Shown here: one piece after another, positions 51,801 through 60,435 of the stretch | Layout: every line of letters starts with the position of its first letter | Position numbering within the stretch: position 1 is the stretch's first letter | Assembly: GCA_018817915.1 (NCBI GenBank) | Contig: JAHISX010000019.1 | Span: forward strand, 1 to 63,217 | Source: Bacillota bacterium | GTDB lineage: Bacteria > Bacillota_I > Bacilli_A > Acholeplasmatales > Acholeplasmataceae | Direction of reading: 5' to 3' | DNA length: 63,217 nucleotides | Notes under the pieces: model-generated | The model's input: the letters and a program-made list of their open reading frames with translations, nothing else | Database searches by the model: none | What the model was told of the DNA's origin: nothing | Position numbers and translations under genes: made by a program

Positions 51801-52674
51801 AGAACACCCACTTCTTTTGTAATTTCAATTGGATGAGGGTAATTGTAATAATAATCACCAGTAAAATAATCGATAATGCGGTTGCATATCCCATATTGAA
51901 ATATCTGAATCCATAAGTATAGATTCTTTCAACAATCACTTGTGTTGAACCGACTGGTCCCCCACCTGTCATAACCATCACTTGTGGAAATAATTGAAAT
52001 GAGTTGATCATGGTTGTAATTAAAACAAAAAATAGGGTTGGTGTAACTAACGGAAATGTGATTTTAGCTAAGATTTGTCTACTGTTTGCTCCATCAATTT
52101 TCGCAGCTTCATAAAGCGTATAGTCAACACTTCGCAAACCTCCAAAAATGATTAAAGAAAAAAAGCCTAAATCTTTCCAGACACTGACCATCACAATGGA
52201 AACCATAGCCCATTTGGGATCTGTCAACCAGGCTGGACCTTCAATGCCAATTAAAGCTAAAGCATTATTGAGTAAACCATATTGTCCATTTAAAACCGAT
52301 TTCCATATAACAGCACCTGCAACCCAGGATGTCAAAACAGGAATAAATAATAACGTACGATATGCGCCTGCACTTTTTGCTTTTGAATCAAACAACAAAG
52401 CTATGACAAATGATGAAATCATAATTGCAGGTATATAGAGAACTATAAACTTCAAAGTGTTCGTCATGACTCTATAAAACTCATCGCCTTTGAAAATATC
52501 AATATAGTTCTTAAATCCAATAAACTCCGGACTGCCTCCAATGACACTCCACGATGTAAAACTTAAATAAAACGCTGAAATAATTGGAAGCAAAGAAAAG
52601 ACGATGAATCCAATAAGACTTGGAACAAGAAGGAGAAGAATTACTACTTTTGCTTTTTTTTGGATGTTGATCAT
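51793..52674 (-). CDS. Sugar ABC permease, MalF type (second operon)
   Basis: The protein has 293 residues and six membrane helices. The EAA loop is L-Y-E-A-A-K-I-D-G-A-N-S-R-Q-I-L. GAGG lies seven bases before the ATG. It pairs with the overlapping MalG-type permease and the binding lipoprotein whose gene lies 45 bp upstream. Confidence 0.93.
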   Translation of the reverse strand: MINIQKKAKVVILLLLVPSLIGFIVFSLLPIISAFYLSFTSWSVIGGSPEFIGFKNYIDIFKGDEFYRVMTNTLKFIVLYIPAIMISSFVIALLFDSKAKSAGAYRTLLFIPVLTSWVAGAVIWKSVLNGQYGLLNNALALIGIEGPAWLTDPKWAMVSIVMVSVWKDLGFFSLIIFGGLRSVDYTLYEAAKIDGANSRQILAKITFPLVTPTLFFVLITTMINSFQLFPQVMVMTGGGPVGSTQVIVERIYTYGFRYFNMGYATALSIILLVIIITITLIQLKLQKKWVFYE

Positions 52675-52719
52675 CGTCTATCCTCACTTTCACTATTTAT
52701 CTATATCATACCTCAAAAA

Positions 52720-53952
52720 TCAATTATATTTATCTTCGATAAACGCTTGTGCTTGATCTAATGCTTGTTGTGCAGTCAATTCACCATTAATAGCTCTTGA
52801 AAGATAAAGTTGTAAATCATCAGCAACTTCTCCAAATCTTTCTAAGGATGGTGGCATTACTAAATAATTAAGCGATTCAAATACTGCATCTTTATTCGCA
52901 GGAGGTGTAACAGCCTTATATGCTGTGACAACAGCATCTGTCAATGCAACTGGTAAGTCCCAGTTAGCATTTGCACGAAGCAATGCAGCTTCTTCACTAC
53001 CCGATAGGAATGCAGCAAATCGAGTTGCTGCTTCTTTTTCATCTGAGTTTTCACTTACAACAACAGCATCAGAAAAGAAATGTGTAGCTTTTTGAGTAAT
53101 ACCTGGTTCAACAGCGATGTCCCATGCAAAATCAGCTTGTTCTGCAAATGTTCCAAATGCCCATATACCTGTAACGATCATTCCAAGTCTGCCAGAAAGG
53201 AATAAGTCCCAGTCACCCATGCCACCTAATTGATCAACAGTTGGTGTGACATTTGTACCATTGACACGATCAATCATCATGGTCAATGCTTCGACATTTT
53301 GCGTTGAATTCAAAGTGAATGCTGATTGATCAGCATTCATCATGCTTCCACCATTTTGAGCAACAGTTTTGTAGAATTCCCATGTTTGAATCGGTCTATA
53401 GACACCATAAATGTCATCGCCTAATGCACGAATTGCTTGAGCTGCAGCAAGTTCATCAGCCCATGTCCATGTATTGGTAGGATAATCCACTTCAGCTTGA
53501 TCAAATAAGTCTTTGTTATAAATTAAGACAACATTTGAGAACTTTGTTGGTAAACCATATTGGTCGCCATCAATTTGAAATGCAGTTAGTGTTGTTGCAT
53601 TGATTTCACTGATATCAATGGTTGTTGTATCAATTTCAGCAATCGCGCCTTTATCTGCATAAGCTCTGAAATTTTCGATATTGAGTTCGAATACATCAGG
53701 TGCTTGACCACCAGCAACACGGATAGCAAGTTGAGTGAAATAATCAGTATAGCCGAGTGTTTCAACAGTGACATTGACATCTGGATTTGCAACTTCAAAT
53801 GCATCCACCATGGCTTCAAGTGTTGCTTCCTGCCCACCATTTGATGAATAATTTAAAAATGTGATATCTGTAATACCATCATCTTCTGCTGCGCAAGCAG
53901 TAACGAAGAATAACAATGCAATTACAGCAATTAAAACCTTAATCTTTGACAT
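52720..53952 (-). CDS. Sugar-binding lipoprotein (second operon)
   Basis: The protein has 410 residues from ATG 53950-53952, which gives a proper lipoprotein signal ending V-T-A-C. The longer reading to 54033 puts 27 polar residues before the signal and overlaps the GH13 gene, so it is rejected. The body is a family 1 extracellular solute-binding fold. It delivers an alpha-glucan oligosaccharide to the permeases downstream. GGAG lies 11 bases before the ATG, a longer spacing than usual. Confidence 0.92.
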   Translation of the reverse strand: MSKIKVLIAVIALLFFVTACAAEDDGITDITFLNYSSNGGQEATLEAMVDAFEVANPDVNVTVETLGYTDYFTQLAIRVAGGQAPDVFELNIENFRAYADKGAIAEIDTTTIDISEINATTLTAFQIDGDQYGLPTKFSNVVLIYNKDLFDQAEVDYPTNTWTWADELAAAQAIRALGDDIYGVYRPIQTWEFYKTVAQNGGSMMNADQSAFTLNSTQNVEALTMMIDRVNGTNVTPTVDQLGGMGDWDLFLSGRLGMIVTGIWAFGTFAEQADFAWDIAVEPGITQKATHFFSDAVVVSENSDEKEAATRFAAFLSGSEEAALLRANANWDLPVALTDAVVTAYKAVTPPANKDAVFESLNYLVMPPSLERFGEVADDLQLYLSRAINGELTAQQALDQAQAFIEDKYN

Positions 53953-54001
53953 AATTTGTATTTCTCCTTTTTCTATTTTTTTGATACACGATGAATTTGT
54001 T

Positions 54002-55624
54002 TTATTGGTTGCTAAATAAAACAATCGATTCATAGGGTCTCAAGTTTAAACCTTTAGTCATGTTTGAATCTTTGTAATTGGACAATAGAAGTCTTTCATG
54101 TGAAACAAAATCTGGTAATGAAATACGCGTATTGTGAAAATTACATAATACAGTTAAACACTTACCTTGATAAGATCTTTGATATGCGAACAAATCCGGA
54201 TGATCTTGATATATCAATTTAAAAGTTCCTCTAGCAATCACATCTGAATATAGACTTTTCCTTCTAAACCAGATCAAAGTCTTATAATGTTCCAGTATCG
54301 AATCAGGATCATTCTTTTGCGATTCCATATTGATTGTGACATAATTGGGATTACACTTTATCCATGGTTTTTCTTCACTAAATCCAGCATACACCTTATT
54401 GTTCCACTGATAGGGTGTTCTTGCATTATCTCTACCTTTAGCATGAATGGATTTCATAATGGAGGGTAGATCATATCCCAATTTAAGTCTTTGCTTGATC
54501 ATATTTAAGGATTCAATATCCCTTAAATCCTCTAAGTTTTCAAACTTCATATTGGTCATGCCGATTTCTTCACCCTGATAAATATAAGGGGTACCTTGCA
54601 TGAAGTGTAATAACGTCGCAAGCATTTTTGCTGATTCTACTCTATATTCTTGATCGTTTCCCCATCTAGAGACAATTCTAGGTAAATCGTGGTTATTCCA
54701 AAACAGAGAATTCCATCCTGCTTGATATAATTCTTGTTGTTGCTCATTCAATGTTTGTTTCAATTTGATTAAGTCAAGAGGATATAAATCCCATTTTTCT
54801 TTGCCTTCTTCTTGATCCAACAAGATATGTGCAAAATTGAATATCATGGAAAATTCACTGTGATCAGGATTTGAATACATCTTCGCTTTTTCTACTGTCG
54901 CACCCCAAGTTTCACCCACGGTGATCAAGTCTTTATCCTTGAATGTGTTTTTTGCCATTTCCTTGATATAAGGATGCAGTAACGGACCGTCACCGATGAT
55001 GTCATGATCCATATCTTTGGCAATCAGATCAATCACATCGAATCTAAAACCTTTAATGCCTTTATCTATCCAAAAATTTAATATATCATAAATGCTTTTT
55101 CTTACGGGTTCATGGTGCCAATTCAAATCAGGTTGACCTTTAGCAAACAGATGAAGGTAATATTCATTTGTAGCTGGATTCAGCTCCCAAGCTGAATCTA
55201 GGAAAACCGATTGAAGGTCTGAAGGGAGAACACCATTGTTATCTTTGAATACATAATATTCATGATATAGATTATTTTCATCTGATGAAGCTTCTATAAA
55301 CCATCTGTGTTCTTTAGATGTATGATTGGCAACGATGTCCATCATCAAGAAAATGTCTCTTTTTTTTGCTTCAAAGATCAGTTCTTCCATATCTTTCATA
55401 GAACCATATTCTTTTGATAGATCGTAGTAATCGCTGATGTCATATCCATTATCCTCATTAGGGGATGCATAAACCGGACATAACCAAATCACATTGATGC
55501 CTAAATACTTCAAATAATCCAATCTAGATATGATGCCTTGAATATCACCGATGCTATCTTGATTGGTATCCATGAAACTTCTAGGATATATTTGATACAC
55601 TACTGCTTTCTTCCACCATTCCAT
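54002..55624 (-). CDS. malL: GH13 oligo-1,6-glucosidase-like alpha-glucosidase
   Basis: The protein has 540 residues. W-W-K-K-A-V-V-Y-Q-I-Y-P-R-S-F at the N-terminus is typical. The nucleophile is Asp196 in G-F-R-F-D-V-I, the acid/base is Glu238 in V-G-E-T-W and the stabiliser is Asp313 in N-N-H-D-L-P-R. The Val after the nucleophile is the known mark of alpha-1,6 specificity (oligo-1,6-glucosidase, dextran glucosidase) rather than alpha-1,4. It is cytoplasmic. AAGGAG precedes the ATG. A copy of the LacI operator lies just upstream (55639-55654). Confidence 0.9.
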   Translation of the reverse strand: MEWWKKAVVYQIYPRSFMDTNQDSIGDIQGIISRLDYLKYLGINVIWLCPVYASPNEDNGYDISDYYDLSKEYGSMKDMEELIFEAKKRDIFLMMDIVANHTSKEHRWFIEASSDENNLYHEYYVFKDNNGVLPSDLQSVFLDSAWELNPATNEYYLHLFAKGQPDLNWHHEPVRKSIYDILNFWIDKGIKGFRFDVIDLIAKDMDHDIIGDGPLLHPYIKEMAKNTFKDKDLITVGETWGATVEKAKMYSNPDHSEFSMIFNFAHILLDQEEGKEKWDLYPLDLIKLKQTLNEQQQELYQAGWNSLFWNNHDLPRIVSRWGNDQEYRVESAKMLATLLHFMQGTPYIYQGEEIGMTNMKFENLEDLRDIESLNMIKQRLKLGYDLPSIMKSIHAKGRDNARTPYQWNNKVYAGFSEEKPWIKCNPNYVTINMESQKNDPDSILEHYKTLIWFRRKSLYSDVIARGTFKLIYQDHPDLFAYQRSYQGKCLTVLCNFHNTRISLPDFVSHERLLLSNYKDSNMTKGLNLRPYESIVLFSNQ

Positions 55625-55638
55625 GAGCGCTTCTCCTT

Positions 55639-55654
55639 GGTATAACGGTAAACC
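55639..55654. promoter_or_regulatory. LacI operator upstream of the malL-like gene
   Basis: GGTATAACGGTAAACC is a 16-bp near-palindrome with a central CG, 15 bp before the malL-like start. Fifteen of its 16 bases recur, in the opposite orientation, at the regulator's own promoter (56714-56729). Confidence 0.65.
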
Positions 55655-55690
55655 TTTATAAACATACTTAATGCTTCACAAGTGATAGCA

Positions 55691-56704
55691 TTAAGTAGAT
55701 TCTTTAATCAATAATTCAACAGGTAGTTTTAACTGTTCAACGGTTGTTGATTCACCGCTTAATTTTCTCATTAAGAGATTGACACTCATTTCACCTTTAA
55801 CTGTAATATCTTGTTTGATTGTTGTCAATTTGGGTTCCGATAATTCACCAATATAGAGTCCATCAAAGCCAACAACTGCAATATCTTCAGGAACTCTAAG
55901 ACCATATGTCTTTAAACCCTTGATGACTCCTAATGCTAAGATATCTGAGTAAACGAACAATGCATCATATTGATCTTTATGCGAGCTGATATATTTTCCA
56001 ATTTGATCACCGAATTCAAATGAGGGGAATCCTTCAAATAACCATGATGCTTGAAAGTCAATATGACTTGAGGCAAGTGCTTGACGGTATCCGTCATAGC
56101 GCTTGCTCGCTACACCGACTTCTTTGATAGAACTGACAACAATTCCTATTTTTCTTCTACCTGTTTGGTATAGATAATCAGTAGCCAGAAATCCACCTTT
56201 CTCATCATCAGTAATGATCATATCATTTTTTGCTATATCAATATAAGTATCTAGATAGACGGTAGGCACATTCACTTCTTTAAACATGACGTCCATTTCT
56301 TTTTCAATAGCCCCTAAGATAATGACACCGTCGATATTCCAATTGATCACCAAATTAGATAATATTTCATTTTCATTGATAAATCTAAACATCAAGTAAT
56401 ATCCATGTTTACGCAAATTGTATTCAACGCTGTTGATGAGTTCTCCATAAAAAGGATTATTAAACGCCTTATTCTTATAGGGATCATTTTCAATGGTCTG
56501 AGGAATAGCGAGTAAAACGATTTTGGAAGTATTTGATTTCAAACTTCTCGCAAATAAATTAGGTGTATAATTGGTTTCAGCTATGATGCGTTCGATTTTA
56601 TCAATCGTTTCTTTAGAAACCTTGGAATACTTTTTATTGATGACATTGGAAACAGTCATTTTACTTACTTTAGCTAGTCTTGCAATCTCAATTATAGATG
56701 ACAT
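55691..56704 (-). CDS. LacI-family regulator of the second alpha-glucan operon
   Basis: The protein has 337 residues with the HTH I-E-I-A-R-L-A-K-V-S-K-M-T-V-S-N-V-I-N at about 5-23 and a sugar-binding effector domain. It is the first gene of the second operon. Its promoter and the region before the malL-like gene share a LacI-type operator, so it probably represses both itself and the catabolic genes. GGAGG precedes the ATG. Likely inducer: an isomalto- or malto-oligosaccharide, inferred. Confidence 0.92.
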   Translation of the reverse strand: MSSIIEIARLAKVSKMTVSNVINKKYSKVSKETIDKIERIIAETNYTPNLFARSLKSNTSKIVLLAIPQTIENDPYKNKAFNNPFYGELINSVEYNLRKHGYYLMFRFINENEILSNLVINWNIDGVIILGAIEKEMDVMFKEVNVPTVYLDTYIDIAKNDMIITDDEKGGFLATDYLYQTGRRKIGIVVSSIKEVGVASKRYDGYRQALASSHIDFQASWLFEGFPSFEFGDQIGKYISSHKDQYDALFVYSDILALGVIKGLKTYGLRVPEDIAVVGFDGLYIGELSEPKLTTIKQDITVKGEMSVNLLMRKLSGESTTVEQLKLPVELLIKEST

Positions 56705-56713
56705 AATTTCCTC

Positions 56714-56729
56714 CGTTTACCGTTATACC
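56714..56729. promoter_or_regulatory. LacI operator at the regulator promoter
   Basis: CGTTTACCGTTATACC here matches the reverse complement of the site at 55639-55654 in 15 of 16 bases. It begins just downstream of the -10 box. Confidence 0.65.
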
Positions 56730-56732
56730 TAA

Positions 56733-56761
56733 AATATATAACAAACGCTTACATAAGTCAA
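56733..56761 (-). promoter_or_regulatory. SigA promoter with a cre-like spacer, second operon
   Basis: TTGACT (56756-56761) and TATATT (56733-56738) are 17 bp apart on the minus strand. The spacer is almost filled by ATGTAAGCGTTTGTT (56740-56754), a cre-like box with one mismatch. Confidence 0.7.
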
Positions 56762-56804
56762 GCATATTTATTCATTTTTATTTTTTGTTGATGGGAAAAG
56801 AGCT

Positions 56805-56841
56805 AAAGAGACAGAAAAAGCAATCGTTATAACGATTGCTT
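56805..56841 (-). terminator. Perfect 24-bp palindrome, probable terminator
   Basis: AAGCAATCGTTA and TAACGATTGCTT are adjacent perfect complements (56818-56841). On the minus strand TTTTTCTGTCTCTTT follows. It lies 185 bp past the small membrane protein gene and just upstream of the LacI promoter, which it would insulate. Confidence 0.6.
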
Positions 56842-57025
56842 GAATCGTGTAAAATAATAAATATTTAAAGTAATTCATAAAGTCATGAAAGATGAAAAAA
56901 CTCCTTTGAGTGCTCATTTACTAATCATGATCCTAGACTGAATGGACATGGTAAACTCAGTAAATAAAAGATGATGACAATTTAATAACGGCTTATATGA
57001 ATATATGTTAAGAAATTAATATGTG

Positions 57026-57448
57026 CTATGATATAATCTTTTCAATTGGAAGTTTTAAATACAGCAAGATTGCTAAGACATAAAATAACAACACCATCAT
57101 AAATGCGATTAACATGCCATATTGCATGTAGAAATTAATTGTTCCTTGTGGCGCTATTATTTGTGCGACTACACGGGTAAACCATAAAATAATGTTAACC
57201 AAGAGTATTGTGGTGATGGTATGCTTTGATGTATGTTTGCTTGAGATAATGATGATGTTCATTGTTCCCAAAAGAACCATGATGAGTGAAAAAAATAGAT
57301 TTGTTGCTCTAACAGCAAAAACCAATTCTTGAGCGTTGGTATCCATATATGAATACCACTCAAAGATGGTTGGAATGAAAAAATGCCATACTCCAAAGCA
57401 AATAGATAGAGCACTTCCCAAGTATGTTGATAGTTTATAATTCACCAT
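57026..57448 (-). CDS. Small four-helix membrane protein
   Basis: The protein has 140 residues and four predicted membrane helices (about 8-28, 45-66, 78-97 and 105-131). I do not recognise a family. GGAGG stands only three bases from the ATG and six from the next codon, a GTG, so the start could be one codon later. It stands alone between the second glucan operon and the accessory region. Confidence 0.6.
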   Translation of the reverse strand: MVNYKLSTYLGSALSICFGVWHFFIPTIFEWYSYMDTNAQELVFAVRATNLFFSLIMVLLGTMNIIIISSKHTSKHTITTILLVNIILWFTRVVAQIIAPQGTINFYMQYGMLIAFMMVLLFYVLAILLYLKLPIEKIIS

Positions 57449-57814
57449 TTTCCTCCAAGGACTTGATTAATCTGATTCATCCAAATATGAAATGCTAGAT
57501 AATTAAAAAAATAAAACTCAATTTTCACTAATCAAAAATGATCTACTTATTACAACTGTAGCTAAACTTATATATTTAAATTCCCAATTTGTTTTGTCCG
57601 TTTTACTTCATTTTTTAATCAATATGTTCCCACATACATGTTGCGTGGAGTATATCTGATTGCTCGAAAATTTGTCGGTTCGTGTACGTCGGAAACATAT
57701 TTTTAGCCATTTTATGTTCCCCCATTCCAGACTTTTTCCAGTGTGGAAACATATTTTTCTTTTGTTTATCTTTATTTGAGAAGAGTTAACATAAGGTTTA
57801 ACGCTTGAGATTTC
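57449..57814. other. Intergenic region with repeated GGAAACATATTTTT words
   Basis: I see no credible intact gene. Two similar units occur, each starting with TATGTTCCC and ending with GGAAACATATTTTT (about 57623-57704 and 57713-57758). One minus-strand frame through them reads KNMFPHWKKSG and later KNMFPTYTN, suggesting a decayed repeat-bearing tail of the gene or element to the right. Confidence 0.3.
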
Positions 57815-58171
57815 TAATGAATAAATTGAAGCAAATACAGTGCAATAAGACCTAAACCTACCGAAGCCAGTATGCACATGAAATCACCGCAACTATTTTC
57901 AAATTTATAAGCAATTCCGAAATTGACAATTTGTACTTTGTTCAATGGGTCATCTTTAAATATCAATCCACATTCAGCAATAGTGATCAGATAGTATTAG
58001 AACAATATCCCTCGAGTTCTTCCAGTTGATGGGAAGAAAGTTATTGACCCATGTGATGACCAGTTCTTTATCTGTCACTTCGCCAAGTATATCTGTTTGA
58101 GTGTGTTATCTTACAACAGGATTACCTTTGCCAAAGAGCGATTGTATTACAGTTTTAATACCCTTCTTCAT
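57815..58171 (-). pseudogene. Decayed gene with an internal stop and a frameshift
   Basis: On the minus strand an ATG at 58169-58171, after GGGAGG, opens a frame broken by TAA at 58106-58108. It continues in frame (HTQTDILGEVTDKELV and onward, with WVNNFLPINW) to a TGA and then, after a one-base shift, as ECGLIFKDDPLNKVQIVNFG to a hydrophobic end (about 20 residues) and TAG at 57815-57817. The composition looks protein-like throughout, so this is probably a recently broken gene. I do not recognise it. It overlaps the last bases of the toroid gene, with which it was probably coupled. Confidence 0.5.
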
Positions 58172-59090
58172 TCAACCTCCCCATACCTCTGAGATATAGC
58201 ATATTCAAAATCGCTCCATTGCCTTTCCACCAGTTCTTACTGATAGACCACTCTTCGGGGTAACCGTTCCAACCCCACGGTATATTCCAAGAGCCGTCAT
58301 CAAGTTGCGATTTGATGATAAAATCACATTCATAGTAGGCAATATCTCTGTTATCAGTATAGAAAATACTGCATAAAGTATTGAAAAACTGCGACGGTTT
58401 GCAGATATAACCCGTTTCCCATTCGTCGATATTTTTTGTAATGCTATGTTTCACTTGCTCCCGCAGGCGTTCTTTCAACGCAGTTAGGTCAATGAAATCA
58501 ACCATACCTATGTCGTCGCAATACTGCCAAAGTCTGATATAGCATGTTGCTGTATGCATATCGCCAAGTAAATCTTGTGAGAAATAAGCATTGTAGGCTT
58601 CTTTGGCAATACGACAGCCAAGCTGATACAAATCGCTATCCCTGTCAGCAAATCGAACTATAAATCCAGCAAGACAAGCTGTCGGATTGTAGGAGTGATG
58701 ACAAGTGCTATTGTTATCGGTGTGCCACCACGGCGCATGGGGATAATCATTATTGCTTAGTACAGTGTTGTACCAGAACTTGCTCTCAAAATCTTTACCG
58801 CTTGCTAAATAACTCAGAATGCCTTGAATAATTGGATGAGTGTTGTCGGTAAAATCAATCTCACGTAAGATCTCTGTTGCTGTCCATGTCTGAATAGGCG
58901 ATGAGTTGGGATTCCAAGAGTCCGGCTCGAGTGCGTGACCAAAGCCACCATCCTCGTTTTGGTAAGCGGAAAGTGCAGTCAGGACTGCTTCCTTCGAGCC
59001 GTTCTCAAAGTGGTATTGCCACCTCGCCAAGTCGAGCGGACGGGCATTGCGGTATATAAATTGGCGAGATTGTTTATAAATGCAAGTCAT
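58155..59090 (-). CDS. Alpha/alpha-toroid (prenyltransferase/squalene-cyclase-like repeat) protein
   Basis: This 311-residue soluble protein has terpenoid-cyclase/prenyltransferase-type repeats: A-Y-Q-N-E-D-G-G-F-G-H-A-L-E-P-D and, near the end, S-Q-L-D-D-G-S-W-N-I-P-W-G-W. The DxDD acid of true squalene-hopene cyclases is not visible, so the substrate and even catalysis are uncertain. The gene is clearly richer in G+C than its surroundings, which suggests horizontal transfer. AAGGAG is eight bases before the ATG. A decayed gene overlaps its 3' end. Confidence 0.7.
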   Translation of the reverse strand: MTCIYKQSRQFIYRNARPLDLARWQYHFENGSKEAVLTALSAYQNEDGGFGHALEPDSWNPNSSPIQTWTATEILREIDFTDNTHPIIQGILSYLASGKDFESKFWYNTVLSNNDYPHAPWWHTDNNSTCHHSYNPTACLAGFIVRFADRDSDLYQLGCRIAKEAYNAYFSQDLLGDMHTATCYIRLWQYCDDIGMVDFIDLTALKERLREQVKHSITKNIDEWETGYICKPSQFFNTLCSIFYTDNRDIAYYECDFIIKSQLDDGSWNIPWGWNGYPEEWSISKNWWKGNGAILNMLYLRGMGRLNEEGY

Positions 59091-59298
59091 TGCTGTATCT
59101 CCTTTAATTTTTTACGAGTTCAGTTAAATAATGTCTTTATCATCTAAGATAATGACTTTAAACTGTTTCTTAAGATATAATCATATCAATTGTCATTAAG
59201 TATACAGTTATCTTCGAAAAATCTCAATTTGTCAATTTTATTCATAGTGAACTTTGTATCTATATCAAAATGTGCTAAAAGTAACGAATATGCTTAAA

Positions 59299-59796
59299 TT
59301 ATCGATAAAGACAACAATAGTTTTCATAATTTTTTAATGCAAACATTCTCATACCATTTGCTGCATTGTAATAAGGATAAATACTTCTGTATTCATTTTC
59401 GGCATCAATAAATTTTATTGATTTCAGATGACCAATAGAAGCAAGATATAATAAACCTATAGTAGGAGATCTGGACTCCCCTTTATTACAATGAACTAAC
59501 ACTTTCATATTAGCATGGAGTTTCTCATGAATAAACTTTATGCTTTCATCAATTATGTTTTTCGGAATGTACATTAGGTCATTGGCATCAACAAGATTAA
59601 GATATAATCTATTACCCCTATTTGCAAAATAATAATCCGGATGTTCTTTTGGTGCACCTTGTGTTCGGTATCCTAACAATTGTCTATGATATGGTTCTTT
59701 ACAAGCATGTACTATCGCCCAACCAGACTCATATTTGACAGTATATTCATAATCATCCTGATTACCGACAAATAAATTTTTTAATACCTCAATCAC
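59299..59796 (-). CDS. Dual-specificity-type protein phosphatase
   Basis: The protein has 165 residues. The signature H-C-N-K-G-E-S-R-S-P (102-111) gives the nucleophile Cys103 and Arg109 of the HCx5R loop. Asp70 in L-N-L-V-D-A-N-D is a good candidate for the general acid. The start is GTG 59794-59796, seven bases after GGAGG. It is the last gene of the accessory cluster, 24 bp after the nucleotidyltransferase gene. It could remove phosphate from a protein, RNA or nucleotide made or modified by its neighbours. The role is inferred. Confidence 0.82.
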   Translation of the reverse strand: MIEVLKNLFVGNQDDYEYTVKYESGWAIVHACKEPYHRQLLGYRTQGAPKEHPDYYFANRGNRLYLNLVDANDLMYIPKNIIDESIKFIHEKLHANMKVLVHCNKGESRSPTIGLLYLASIGHLKSIKFIDAENEYRSIYPYYNAANGMRMFALKNYENYCCLYR

Positions 59797-59820
59797 TTTA
59801 ACGCCTCCATTTTAGCATAA

Positions 59821-60435
59821 TCAATCAATAGTTTCATTAACTGCTTCAATCAACAAAGAAAATGAATGTTTTCTCAAATCTTTAGACAAACTTTGCTGAG
59901 ATTCTCTTTTCCCTTTATAAATTGATCTTAGTTTTTTCCATTGTTCAACACCAGAAATCATGTTGTATTTATTTGCAAAATCAGATGCTTTAGGTACTTC
60001 AACAAAATGATAGGGACCGTTTCCATTATTATCGGTCTTTTCATTTTTCAATATTAAATATTCATCATTCTTATTTTTTCTCATTATAGCAACATCATAA
60101 GCATAAATGAGCTTTTTGTTTTCTAGTCTCTTCGTTGTTAAAACATGCGTTGAGTCCTCACATGGAGTTAGATTATATGTTTCAATAATATTATCAAGTT
60201 CAGATTTAAATTTCAGTTTTATATCCTTATCGCTCAGATTAGGCGATTTTTGTAAATATATATGATAGTCAAGATCGTACCCTTCATTTCCAACTAGAAC
60301 GAGATTTCTTTTAGCACTCCCAACTAATCGATAACTTATACTCCATTCATTACCTAGTTTTTTCGTTAATTTATCAAAAAAATTTTTAAACTCTTGACGG
60401 TTAACTTTGGTTTCATTCTTAGATAAATACTCCAT
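59821..60435 (-). CDS. Pol-beta-type nucleotidyltransferase
   Basis: The protein has 204 residues. G39-S40 followed 13 residues later by D54-L-D56 and then Asp114 in Y-A-Y-D-V-A-I give the three-acid active site of the Pol-beta nucleotidyltransferase fold. The spacing after GS is longer than the x10 of MntA antitoxins. Its start overlaps the HEPN-like gene by 17 bp, the usual arrangement for HEPN-NTase pairs. It may modify the HEPN partner, a tRNA or a nucleotide second messenger. The alternative is a stand-alone CD-NTase-like enzyme. The fold is likely and the function open. Confidence 0.65.
   Translation of the reverse strand: MEYLSKNETKVNRQEFKNFFDKLTKKLGNEWSISYRLVGSAKRNLVLVGNEGYDLDYHIYLQKSPNLSDKDIKLKFKSELDNIIETYNLTPCEDSTHVLTTKRLENKKLIYAYDVAIMRKNKNDEYLILKNEKTDNNGNGPYHFVEVPKASDFANKYNMISGVEQWKKLRSIYKGKRESQQSLSKDLRKHSFSLLIEAVNETID

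Noticed and set aside
53953-54033. N-terminal extension of the second sugar-binding lipoprotein
   Set aside because: It would place 27 polar residues before the signal peptide and overlap the GH13 gene. The internal ATG gives a normal lipobox.
57608-57877. An 89-codon minus-strand reading frame
   Set aside because: No ribosome site, biased composition, and it overlaps a better protein-like frame of the decayed gene. Treated as a chance frame.
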